A stretch of DNA of 64,000 nt from Lactobacillus sp. ESL0791. GTDB taxonomy: Bacteria; Bacillota; Bacilli; Lactobacillales; Lactobacillaceae. Within the stretch, counting starts at the first letter, position 1. Each line of letters begins with the position of its first letter. The stretch covers positions 2,320,398 to 2,384,397 of the forward strand of contig NZ_JAQTHU010000001.1 in the NCBI RefSeq assembly GCF_029433255.1, read 5' to 3'. The translations under genes and the position numbers were made by a program. Below are positions 1-7,878 of this stretch, in pieces. Below the pieces are notes generated by a model. It made no database searches and was not told the DNA's origin. It worked only from the letters and a program-made list of their open reading frames with translations.

Positions 1-1
1 G

Positions 2-526
2 CCAGATAAAGCCGATCTGCTGTTAACAATCAGAGCCTTTATTGCTAGCATTATGCACAAAGATTTAAGTACGGCAGATAAAACTGCCTTAAGAGAGAAA
101 ATTTTTAACATTCCTGAGTTGGATAAAACTAAATTGGAGTTATACTGCAACTTCTTTACCCTTTATGACCTAGACGATAATCTCAAACTGGTTAAAAAAA
201 TCGTGCAAAAGTTCCAAGACAGTACGGACGTTTCCATCCAGGAATTACTTTTGGGTATTATCTGCAACCTGCTAGCCAATTGTATTGAAGCTAAACGCGA
301 CAAGGAGGCCCAATTTTTCATTAAAAGTGCTAACGAAATTACAACGCGGCCGGAATTATTTTTCTATAAAAATGCTCTGCTATTAATGGCCAATCTAATT
401 GCCTATCATCTGGATGGGCAAAAGGAACACTTGGCAAACTGCCAATTGGCACTAAAAAATTTCACGGTGTTGGGGATGCCAGAATACGGTCAAACGTTAA
501 CGCAATTTTATGAGACGTACAAATAG
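2..526 (+). CDS. Rgg-type regulator, C-terminal part (cut by window edge)
   Basis: The reading frame is open from the first bases, so the gene is truncated by the window edge and the first ATG at 53 is internal. The ~174 visible residues are helical and match the C-terminal half of the Rgg-like protein at 18747-19592: both carry LREKIFN/LKEKIFN, an LYCNF segment and a final LVGMP/VLGMP stretch. In Rgg proteins this half is the TPR-like peptide-binding and dimerisation region, and the missing N-terminus would be an XRE helix-turn-helix. Target and peptide pheromone cannot be seen. A terminator follows at 565-598. Confidence 0.75.
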   Translation, partial: PDKADLLLTIRAFIASIMHKDLSTADKTALREKIFNIPELDKTKLELYCNFFTLYDLDDNLKLVKKIVQKFQDSTDVSIQELLLGIICNLLANCIEAKRDKEAQFFIKSANEITTRPELFFYKNALLLMANLIAYHLDGQKEHLANCQLALKNFTVLGMPEYGQTLTQFYETYK

Positions 527-564
527 CGTCTATAAATCATTTAACGCTCTAATCCCTTTAGCAG

Positions 565-598
565 CAAGCACGCAATGAAGCGTTGCTTGTTCTTTTTG
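565..598 (+). terminator. Rho-independent terminator after the Rgg fragment
   Basis: A GC-containing stem (565-573 with 580-589) with a short AATGAA-like loop is followed by a T-rich run. It lies between the Rgg stop and the RBS of the next gene. A similar hairpin sits in the same place before the next paralogue (1308-1338). Confidence 0.65.
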
Positions 599-640
599 CT
601 AAAACTATCCATAATAATTTCTAAAACAAGGAGGAAACCA

Positions 641-858
641 ATGAAATTTGGTGAACGCCTAAAACAGGCACGAATTAACAAGAAGCTAACTCAAGAACAA
701 GTCGCAGAAGATTTCTTTATCACTAGACAGGCAATTTCGAATTGGGAAAATGAAAAAACTTATCCCGATATGACCATGCTAATCAAGTTGAGCGATTATT
801 ACCATCTTTCATTGGATACTTTACTCAAGGAGGATACAGGAATGCGCGAATATTTAGA
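641..858 (+). repeat. 218-bp perfect direct repeat (also at 1382-1599)
   Basis: Base-by-base comparison of 641-858 with 1382-1599 shows complete identity, ending abruptly where the two genes diverge. The block covers the XRE helix-turn-helix domain. Perfect identity beside fully diverged tails points to recent gene conversion or domain swapping. Confidence 0.95.
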
Positions 859-1294
859 GAAAAAAGAAGTAGTTAAAGGGGTACGACCAATAAGAGGTAG
901 CTTAACTCTAATTGATTTGCTTCTTTTTGGTATTTTTATCTATAACATTTATAAGCACACTATTCCAGTTGGCAGTATTACTTGGTATTTATTAATATTA
1001 GCCATTTTAATTGTCAGCTTTACCATGACACGACTAAATAAATTTGACCAAAAACACTCACTTCAGCTCGAATATACTTGGCAAAAATATCTTACCGGTG
1101 AAAAAGGTCTGACAATCGCAATTGTTCCACCAATTTTATGTGTCATTGCAGGATTGATTTTAACTTTACTCAAATGGAAATACAGCAGCACCGTCATTTC
1201 AGTAAGTGTTGGTTGGACGCTTGGAATTATTTTTATAATTATTGAAAAACATTTTATAAAACTCAGAAAAAGGAATGACAGTAAGAACTTTTGA
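641..1294 (+). CDS. XRE-family regulator with four-helix membrane tail, copy 1
   Basis: This 217-residue protein starts at the ATG preceded by AAGGAGG (7 bp spacing); upstream in-frame ATGs lack an RBS. Residues 1-66 form a Cro/C1 helix-turn-helix (MKFGERLKQAR, then TQEQVAEDFFITRQAISNWE). After a short linker there are about four hydrophobic segments, so the protein is probably a membrane-tethered repressor or sensor. The first 218 nt are identical to those of the gene at 1382, while the tails differ completely in sequence but keep the same topology. No target is recognisable. A self-regulated pair controlling an envelope response is possible but is inference. Confidence 0.8.
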   Translation: MKFGERLKQARINKKLTQEQVAEDFFITRQAISNWENEKTYPDMTMLIKLSDYYHLSLDTLLKEDTGMREYLEKKEVVKGVRPIRGSLTLIDLLLFGIFIYNIYKHTIPVGSITWYLLILAILIVSFTMTRLNKFDQKHSLQLEYTWQKYLTGEKGLTIAIVPPILCVIAGLILTLLKWKYSSTVISVSVGWTLGIIFIIIEKHFIKLRKRNDSKNF

Positions 1295-1307
1295 TTTCTT
1301 TAGTACT

Positions 1308-1338
1308 AAGCAGGCAATAAATCGTTGTTTGCTTTTTC
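1308..1338 (+). terminator. Rho-independent terminator between the XRE paralogues
   Basis: A ten-pair stem (1308-1317 with 1325-1334, two G-U pairs) is followed by a T run. It is the positional equivalent of the hairpin at 565-598, so the duplicated unit includes its leader. Confidence 0.6.
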
Positions 1339-1381
1339 AATAAAGCCAAACATAATAATTCTTAAAACAAGGAAGACAACA

Positions 1382-1996
1382 ATGAAATTTGGTGAACGCC
1401 TAAAACAGGCACGAATTAACAAGAAGCTAACTCAAGAACAAGTCGCAGAAGATTTCTTTATCACTAGACAGGCAATTTCGAATTGGGAAAATGAAAAAAC
1501 TTATCCCGATATGACCATGCTAATCAAGTTGAGCGATTATTACCATCTTTCATTGGATACTTTACTCAAGGAGGATACAGGAATGCGCGAATATTTAGAA
1601 AAAAAGGAAGTTACAAAAGAACTTAAACCGATAAAACTTAAACTACTTATTATAGTTATCTTATGGGTAATCTTTATTTATTCTCCAAAAAGTTGGCACA
1701 CATCAGCAAAAACATCATTTATTTTTACTCTGATTGAATTTTTTTCAATCTGGTTAACTGTCCGAACTTTAATAGAATTAGACCAATTTAGTGATTCTAA
1801 TTCTCTTGGCTTAAAATACAAGTGGCAACAAATTTTATTCAGTAAAAAAGGACTAAAGTGGCTGCTTCTTTTGCCAACAATTTTAGCCATCGCCGCAATC
1901 TGGTTTTATGCAATTAAAAACTTTATCTGGATTGGTTTAGCCATGACAAGTATAATGCTGTATGCAATTATATTTTCATATTTATGGAAAAAATGA
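1382..1996 (+). CDS. XRE-family regulator with four-helix membrane tail, copy 2
   Basis: This 204-residue protein starts at the ATG after AAGGAAG. The DNA-binding part (residues 1-72) is identical at DNA level to the neighbour at 641. The membrane part (four hydrophobic stretches from about residue 82) is unrelated in sequence. Identical helix-turn-helix domains should bind the same operator, so the two proteins probably share targets, perhaps as heterodimers, while responding to different membrane signals (inference). The gene ends just before a bidirectional terminator at 2004-2040. Confidence 0.8.
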   Translation: MKFGERLKQARINKKLTQEQVAEDFFITRQAISNWENEKTYPDMTMLIKLSDYYHLSLDTLLKEDTGMREYLEKKEVTKELKPIKLKLLIIVILWVIFIYSPKSWHTSAKTSFIFTLIEFFSIWLTVRTLIELDQFSDSNSLGLKYKWQQILFSKKGLKWLLLLPTILAIAAIWFYAIKNFIWIGLAMTSIMLYAIIFSYLWKK

Positions 1997-2003
1997 TCAT
2001 TAA

Positions 2004-2040
2004 AAAAGGTGTTCCAAATTTTTGAAACACCTTTTCTCTT
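2004..2040. terminator. Bidirectional terminator between converging genes
   Basis: An AAAGGTGTT/AACACCTTT stem with A-rich and T-rich flanks lies between the plus-strand XRE gene and the minus-strand transporter gene. It can serve both directions. Confidence 0.75.
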
Positions 2041-2061
2041 AACTAAATTAATCAGTGCTAA

Positions 2062-3516
2062 TTACCACATACCGATTACTTTCATCCAGCCTAAGCCAAT
2101 GATACCGTAAACTAAAATGTAGAAAATTCCAAAAACAAAACTCATCTTCCACCACTCACTCTGCTTAACGTAACCAGAAGCGGCTAAAACAGATGAAGCC
2201 GGGCTTGAGTAGTGCGTGGTTGAACCCATAATCGCTGAGAACAAAGCTAAGAATTGTGCAGCCATTACTTTCGGTGCACCAGCGGCAATAGCCACCGTCA
2301 GAAGCGGCAGGTACATTGCTGAGTTGTGCGCCGTTGCGCTCGCAAACAGGTAGTGTGTGTAAAACAGCACTAAGGCTAAAATGATCAAAACTGTTAGCCA
2401 GTTGACACCCTTTAACCCAGCAGAAATACTGGTTGAAATCCAACCGATGAAACCAAATTGGGTCAATTTTTCAGCCATAAATACTAAAATCGACAGCCAA
2501 ATCAAAATATTCCAGGCACCAGTTTCTCGTAAAAGATCTTTCGGAGCCAAAACACCGGTTAAAAGTAGTAATGATACCGAAATAAAAGCAATCAGAGTGG
2601 CATCAATGTGCAGTGTGCTTGAAAGCATCCATAAAACTAGTGTGATCACAAAAATGATACTCATAGTGATTTCTGGGACTGTAAGTTTACCCATTTCTTC
2701 CAACTGACCGTTAGCCCACTCTTTTGCATTGGGGGTTTCTTTGATCGTTGGCGGGTACATTTTGTAAACAAAGTAAGGGATAACAGCCAAACAAATTGCT
2801 GCCGGAACAATGCTGGCAAGCAGCCATTCCATCCAGCTTAAGGTAACGCCCGCCTTGGCAGCCAAAGCTACCGCAATCAAGTTTGGCGCACAAGCCGTCA
2901 TAAATAATGAAGAAGTAATGACATTAACCTGAAATTCAGTAAATGTTAAATATGCACCCATCTTTTTTCTTGAAGGATCATTTGGCTTTGAATCAAACGT
3001 GTCGGCTAAAGACTGAATCAGCGGATAAACAATTCCACCAGCACGCGCACCGTTTGAAGGGGTAGCTGGTGAAACAATCAAATCAATGGCACCAATTGCA
3101 TAACCCAAGCCCAAGGATTTTTTGCCAAACCATTTAATAAAAAACAGGGCAATCCGCCGACCCAAACCGGTCTTAACTATTCCCCGGGAAATCATAAAGG
3201 CCATCGCAATCAGCCAGGCAGAAGAATTGCTGAAAGCATCAATCGCACCTTTAGCAACGACCTTGCCATTAACAACTTGATCGGCCAGCGGTGCTAACCC
3301 AAGACAAATTGTTAATGTAAAACCTAATAGAGTCACACCAGCAATCGGCAACGGTTGCGTAATACATCCCAAAATAGTTGCAACAAAAATTGCTAACATC
3401 TGCCAAGCTTGAACACTCACGCCAGCGGGACGAACTGCTGTCGTCAGCCAAATAATCAAGCCAACTACCACAGGCAGTATGAATTTTTGATATTGTATCT
3501 TCTCTAGTTTTTTCAT
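2062..3516 (-). CDS. DASS/CitT-family anion transporter
   Basis: This 484-residue, highly hydrophobic protein has about 12 membrane segments and belongs to the divalent anion:sodium symporter (DASS/SLC13, CitT-like) family. Typical features are an early FSNSSAWLI segment, TPSNGARAGGIVYP and a late ASATAHNSAMYLP motif, the SNT-type repeats that bind substrate and cation in this family. Likely substrates are citrate, malate, succinate, tartrate or 2-oxoglutarate, and antiport with an internal dicarboxylate is common in lactobacilli. The start is set by AAGGAGAT upstream. It is monocistronic, with no citrate lyase or malolactic gene nearby, so the substrate is open. Confidence 0.85.
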   Translation of the reverse strand: MKKLEKIQYQKFILPVVVGLIIWLTTAVRPAGVSVQAWQMLAIFVATILGCITQPLPIAGVTLLGFTLTICLGLAPLADQVVNGKVVAKGAIDAFSNSSAWLIAMAFMISRGIVKTGLGRRIALFFIKWFGKKSLGLGYAIGAIDLIVSPATPSNGARAGGIVYPLIQSLADTFDSKPNDPSRKKMGAYLTFTEFQVNVITSSLFMTACAPNLIAVALAAKAGVTLSWMEWLLASIVPAAICLAVIPYFVYKMYPPTIKETPNAKEWANGQLEEMGKLTVPEITMSIIFVITLVLWMLSSTLHIDATLIAFISVSLLLLTGVLAPKDLLRETGAWNILIWLSILVFMAEKLTQFGFIGWISTSISAGLKGVNWLTVLIILALVLFYTHYLFASATAHNSAMYLPLLTVAIAAGAPKVMAAQFLALFSAIMGSTTHYSSPASSVLAASGYVKQSEWWKMSFVFGIFYILVYGIIGLGWMKVIGMW

Positions 3517-3674
3517 AGCATCTCCTTAAAAAATAAACACCGTTATTTTATCATAAATGAGATTTTGGTAAAGTTAATTATTTCACATTTAACAAATTGC
3601 ACTTTTTAAATACTAATGCAATTATTTTCAATAACTAAATTTTCTTAACTATTTTATGAAGAAACAATTCTGCA

Positions 3675-5243
3675 TTAATTTTTACCCAGCTTCCCGCCTT
3701 TTAACTCAATTTCAGTAAATTTATCCTTATCAGGCAAGCGGTGCGACACCATGATCACTGTTTGGGCAGTTCTGGCAAGATAGTCTGTTAGTTGGACCGT
3801 CTGCCTTGTATCCAAATTTGCCAAGGGTTCATCCAGTAAAAGAAGCTCATGACTTGCCACAAGTGCCCGCGCAATGCCAATTAATTGTTTTTGCCCTGCA
3901 GAAATATTTTCATCCCCGGTAGTCAATTGATAATCCAACCCACCCTTGAAATTTTTAATCAAGTTGGTCAACCCAATTTCATCACTAATTGTATTAATCC
4001 TTTCAGTTGCAATATCTCTTCCTAAAATAATATTTTCTTTAATCGTTCCGCTGAAAACTGAATTTACTTGGGGCACAAGTGTCACCAGCTGGCGCAAAGA
4101 CGAAATTTCCTGCGGGATTGAAATGCTGCCGCTTTTAAGTTGCAGCGCTCCGCTCATAATATTCAGCAATGTTGATTTCCCACAGCCACTCTTGCCATAG
4201 ATTAAATATTTTGAGTGCTTGTTCAAATTAACTTTAAAAGAGAGATTTTTAAAAGGCAGCTCCGTATTATCGTATCCAAAAGTAATATTTTCCAACCCAA
4301 ATTCATTATTTCGATTATAGGTAAGCTGATTTTTAACGCTACCTTGCTTCAAGAAGTTCCTGATTCTGTCTTCCGAAACTTTTTGGTTATTGAATTCACT
4401 GTAAAAATACGGTGCTTCGTAGAATACCCAAGTCAAACTGTTTGTCAAAATTGAAAAACTAACAAATTGGGGAACCGTCAGCATTTTTTGACTAATCATG
4501 TAAATTTCAATCACGAGCGTGAGGCAATCAAACAGCAAGCCAAAAAAGGTGCTGGTAATCAACATCAATTGCTGGGTCATTGCATTGCGGTATTGTGCCT
4601 TTAAAAATTGCCGATACTGGCGCTGAAATAAATCTTCAGTAAACTTTTCCTGCTGATTAATCATGATAAACTCGCGTGAATTAATAATTTCCGTCAGCAC
4701 TTCCTGCAATTTTTCCTGGTGCATTTGCTGTTTTGCCCGTGATTTAATAATCAACTTATTAAAAAACTTGGGCCCAATTAAGGACAGCAGACACAGAAAT
4801 AGAATTATTAAGGTCAGTTGCCAAGAAGTGAACAAGCCAAAAATAATTGCTGCAATAAACGAGCTGCCGCCAATCAGTAAGTTGGTCAGCGTGCTGGCAT
4901 AGCGTCCACCTGCCACATTAGTGTCCGTTAAAATCAGGGTCAGCCACTTTCCCTTATTTAAGGCCGCTAATTCCTCTTGGACTTTGCCAATAATTTTATC
5001 GGAAAGCTGTTTTTCTTCTGTAAACAATAATTTTCTTGTTAAAAACGATGTGCCATATTTGGCCGCAATAATTACTAGGCAGGAAACTATTAACAGGCTG
5101 CCGTAAAAAACAAACTGCTTAACGGACATTTTCACATCGAGTGTTCCTAAAAGTCGTGCAAGAATAAATTCCGCCGCTGCACCGACAATACCTAACAGCC
5201 AGACCATGCCTAGTCGCACTTTAGTCATTAAATTTTGTTTCAT
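3675..5243 (-). CDS. ABC exporter subunit (TMD-NBD), second of pair A
   Basis: A 522-residue half transporter: six-helix membrane domain (about 1-300) and a nucleotide-binding domain with Walker A GKSGCGKST, Walker B LLLLDEP and switch His in MVSHR. The signature loop reads SAGQK instead of LSGGQ. It overlaps the upstream partner gene by 23 nt, so the two are translationally coupled and should form a heterodimer. The CydC/LagD-like architecture fits export of a peptide, lipid or drug. The substrate is not evident. A second ATG six codons in is an alternative start. Confidence 0.85.
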   Translation of the reverse strand: MKQNLMTKVRLGMVWLLGIVGAAAEFILARLLGTLDVKMSVKQFVFYGSLLIVSCLVIIAAKYGTSFLTRKLLFTEEKQLSDKIIGKVQEELAALNKGKWLTLILTDTNVAGGRYASTLTNLLIGGSSFIAAIIFGLFTSWQLTLIILFLCLLSLIGPKFFNKLIIKSRAKQQMHQEKLQEVLTEIINSREFIMINQQEKFTEDLFQRQYRQFLKAQYRNAMTQQLMLITSTFFGLLFDCLTLVIEIYMISQKMLTVPQFVSFSILTNSLTWVFYEAPYFYSEFNNQKVSEDRIRNFLKQGSVKNQLTYNRNNEFGLENITFGYDNTELPFKNLSFKVNLNKHSKYLIYGKSGCGKSTLLNIMSGALQLKSGSISIPQEISSLRQLVTLVPQVNSVFSGTIKENIILGRDIATERINTISDEIGLTNLIKNFKGGLDYQLTTGDENISAGQKQLIGIARALVASHELLLLDEPLANLDTRQTVQLTDYLARTAQTVIMVSHRLPDKDKFTEIELKGGKLGKN

Positions 5244-6876
5244 TAACTTGTCCCTCTTGTAATCTAATTACCGTATCCGCATCATTAATCATGTTGAAAG
5301 TATGGGTAATGATCACAATCCCATGATTAACCGCTGCCTTTCGTAAAACCTGCATGACATTTTTTTGACTAGCCTGATCTAAGTCGGAAAAAGGTTCATC
5401 TAAGAATAAAAATGGGCGTTTTTGAACCAACGCCCTAATAATTGCAATGCGGCGCATCTGCCCCACCGAAAAATCACTCTCTGGGCTAATCTGTGTTGCC
5501 AACCCTTGCGGCAATTCTTTTATCCTTGTCCACAAACCCAGTTCTTCCAGCAACTGCCTCAATTCTTCTGCAGAATAATTCTTATTTCCCAAGCACAGAT
5601 TTTCAAGCAAACTAGCAGAATAAATGATACTTTTCTGCGGCACATAAGAAATTTGTGCTGCCAGCTTGCCTGATAAATTTTTACCATCAGCTTTGAAACT
5701 AACCGTTCCGCTTGTTGGCTGCAAATTCCCCGCCGCTAGCCGCAGCAAAGTGGTTTTACCAGCACCATTTTCACCTAATAAGAAATAAAGACCGTGATTA
5801 TGCAGCCGCAAATTGATGCGATCAAAAATTTTTCGTTCCTGTTTAGGATAATTAAACGAGACATTGGTAAAAACTATTTCATCACTATTTTGCTGGTTTG
5901 TTGCCGAAATTTGCGGAGCACTTTGATCAAGATTAGAAAAAACACGAGTAAATGAAGCCTGCTGCCTTGCTAAATATTCCAATGTCTGCGGCAGCGAAAT
6001 AAAGGGATAAAGAACTGAACCCACGCCGGCATTCCATAAACCTAGCATCGCACCCATGCTTAGTTGGTTAATGCGCACTAAGAGCAGACCAAGCAAAATC
6101 GTGCCCACTTGCGCCAAATAAACACCGCCGGTAAGCACCGCGTTATTTTCGGCAACGTAATTAGCAAATTTTAAATAAGCCGGCCGCTTGCCTTGATAAT
6201 AAGCATCATGCCGGTTCATGACCCACTTAAATGTGCCAAGCGTGCGAAACACCGGCAAGCCTTTATACAACTCTTCCAAAAAGGCTTTATGCTGATCATC
6301 TTTTGTCATAAATTCTAGATTTGCAGCTGTCTGTAATTTTAAAAATTTGCGGACAATCAGAAATAAAAGCAGACTGATTACCATAAAAATACTGGTAAAA
6401 GCCACTGAGAAAAACAGCAGGTAAATGATGCCGCACAAAACGGTTAAGGCAAAGTCCAGTAACGGCATTAAGCCATCAAGCAGCGTTGACGACAGCACCT
6501 GAATGTCACTGTTGATGATATTCAGCATTTTACCAGCTGTTAGTCGTTGGTCTTTTTGCTGTAGAAATCCTTGCAACACTTGCGTACTGATTTTCTGACT
6601 AAGCGTAACTTTAATCTGCTGCTGCAAGCGCGCCGAAAAATAGTCAACCACTGTATAAATGACAATTCCTAGCAGCATCAACAGTAAAATGGTTTTAAGC
6701 ATAAAATATCGACCATTAGTTGCAACATCAATTCCCTGCTGCAGCCAAAAAGAAATATATACATTAAAGCCTGCAAGGATTAACCTTGTTACTAACAGGG
6801 TCGCCACCACCTGCCAGCGCAAATATTTCATTAGCTCTAACACATTTTTCAGCTGCTGTTTAAGTGAAACGTGCAT
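5221..6876 (-). CDS. ABC exporter subunit (TMD-NBD), first of pair A
   Basis: A 551-residue half transporter. The start is the ATG behind AAAAGGAGGTAGCT; the longer upstream reading frame runs into a hairpin and has no RBS. Membrane segments occupy about 1-300. The NBD has Walker A GENGAGKTT and Walker B LFLDEP, but a deviant signature SVGQM. Paired with the overlapping 522-residue gene downstream. Both partners carry non-canonical signature loops, so it cannot be told from sequence which ATP site is the active one. The gene is preceded by a strong hairpin with a T run (6896-6931) that could limit its transcription. Confidence 0.85.
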   Translation of the reverse strand: MHVSLKQQLKNVLELMKYLRWQVVATLLVTRLILAGFNVYISFWLQQGIDVATNGRYFMLKTILLLMLLGIVIYTVVDYFSARLQQQIKVTLSQKISTQVLQGFLQQKDQRLTAGKMLNIINSDIQVLSSTLLDGLMPLLDFALTVLCGIIYLLFFSVAFTSIFMVISLLLFLIVRKFLKLQTAANLEFMTKDDQHKAFLEELYKGLPVFRTLGTFKWVMNRHDAYYQGKRPAYLKFANYVAENNAVLTGGVYLAQVGTILLGLLLVRINQLSMGAMLGLWNAGVGSVLYPFISLPQTLEYLARQQASFTRVFSNLDQSAPQISATNQQNSDEIVFTNVSFNYPKQERKIFDRINLRLHNHGLYFLLGENGAGKTTLLRLAAGNLQPTSGTVSFKADGKNLSGKLAAQISYVPQKSIIYSASLLENLCLGNKNYSAEELRQLLEELGLWTRIKELPQGLATQISPESDFSVGQMRRIAIIRALVQKRPFLFLDEPFSDLDQASQKNVMQVLRKAAVNHGIVIITHTFNMINDADTVIRLQEGQVNETKFND

Positions 6877-6895
6877 AGCTACCTCCTTTTTAAAC

Positions 6896-6931
6896 AAAAA
6901 AAGTCCTCCCAGGATGACCCCGAGAAGACTT
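6896..6931 (-). terminator. Terminator/attenuator hairpin ahead of ABC pair A
   Basis: On the minus strand a 13-pair stem (6919-6931 with 6901-6913, a few G-U pairs) and 5-nt loop is followed by seven Ts. It lies between the kinase-like gene stop (6987) and the ABC start (6876), so it either ends the kinase transcript or acts as an attenuator for the exporter genes. Confidence 0.75.
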
Positions 6932-6986
6932 CTCAAAATATTTTAATTTATGTTATTGTAACGTCATTCAAAGTAAAAGTAAATCT

Positions 6987-7826
6987 TTAATTTGTTTCTC
7001 TAAAAAACTCCGCTACCGTTTGCAGCATCTTTTTACCCTCCGCTCTGAAAACATCATCAGGAATTTTTTCCGTATAGTTCATGATCCCCAAAGCCACAAT
7101 ATAGATTAGATAAACTTCCGTCACCGGTTTTAACTGCCACTGACTTTTCTCAATGCCGTAGCCTTGCAAAAACGCGTCAATTAGTTTCTGATCACAGCTA
7201 AGATCTTGATAAAATAATTTAATAAAGTCCTCAAACGCCGTGCCTAAGCGGGCTTTTTCATAATCAATTAAGGTTAACTTGCCGCCAACTATTTTATAAT
7301 TGCGCAAGCCGACATCCCCGTGCTGGACAATCTTACTATGAGCGGCCAAATCTGCAGCAATTACATCCCTGTAAGGTAGAAAATATTTTCGTAACTCAGC
7401 CAAAGTTGTCCGCGCCTGTATATTTTGCAAATTATTTATTTTTTCAGCTACTTGATCAAGCGGATAATCTACGCGCCGAATGTGTGCAAAAGGCTTAACC
7501 TCGGTATGAAATTTTGCCAAAACCTGTCCCATTTCCTTGGCTAACTGCGGCGTCATAGTACTTGTCACATCTTGCGGCGCCAAATCTGTCATCACCAAGA
7601 CAAGCAACTTTTCCCTAGGCAAAGCAAAATCAGTCAGCACACGGTCGTTTAACTCCTGATTGACCATTTTTTCAGCATATAATTTTCTGGCCTGTGCGAA
7701 TACTTTTACAAAAATGCGCTGCTGATAAATTTGGCTGTCACCAACAAAGGTACTATTTAACGACTTATGATTTGTCGGTGTTAAAGACGCCCTGAGCTTT
7801 TCATTCAACGTTTGCTTGAGTTCCAT
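6987..7826 (-). CDS. Aminoglycoside/choline phosphotransferase-fold kinase
   Basis: A 279-residue APH-fold kinase: the catalytic loop reads VQHGDVGLRNY (Brenner-like HGD..xxN) and the metal-binding segment LTLIDYEKARLG. The ATG of codon 3 in the longest frame is preferred because AAAGG lies 8 nt ahead of it. The family phosphorylates small-molecule hydroxyl groups (aminoglycosides, choline, thiamine and others); no resistance subtype is recognisable. It lies just upstream of, and in the same direction as, an ABC exporter pair, with a terminator hairpin between, so a shared role in modifying and exporting or resisting a compound is possible but unproven. Confidence 0.65.
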   Translation of the reverse strand: MELKQTLNEKLRASLTPTNHKSLNSTFVGDSQIYQQRIFVKVFAQARKLYAEKMVNQELNDRVLTDFALPREKLLVLVMTDLAPQDVTSTMTPQLAKEMGQVLAKFHTEVKPFAHIRRVDYPLDQVAEKINNLQNIQARTTLAELRKYFLPYRDVIAADLAAHSKIVQHGDVGLRNYKIVGGKLTLIDYEKARLGTAFEDFIKLFYQDLSCDQKLIDAFLQGYGIEKSQWQLKPVTEVYLIYIVALGIMNYTEKIPDDVFRAEGKKMLQTVAEFFRETN

Positions 7827-7878
7827 TGTCATTTCCTTTCTATTTTAGATTAAATTTAACTCATTACTTTTTACTACT

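Noticed and set aside
53..55. ATG at 53 as the true start of the first gene
   Set aside because: The frame is open to the window edge and the protein matches only the C-terminal half of an Rgg protein, so this ATG is internal.
575..640. Upstream ATG starts of the two XRE genes (575 and 1325)
   Set aside because: The added residues overlap the terminator hairpins and lack an RBS, whereas the chosen ATGs have AAGGAGG-type sites and begin with the standard family N-terminus.
6987..7826. Aminoglycoside resistance gene
   Set aside because: The protein has the APH fold, but no residues tie it to a known resistance subtype; the family includes many metabolic kinases, so a resistance call is not supported.
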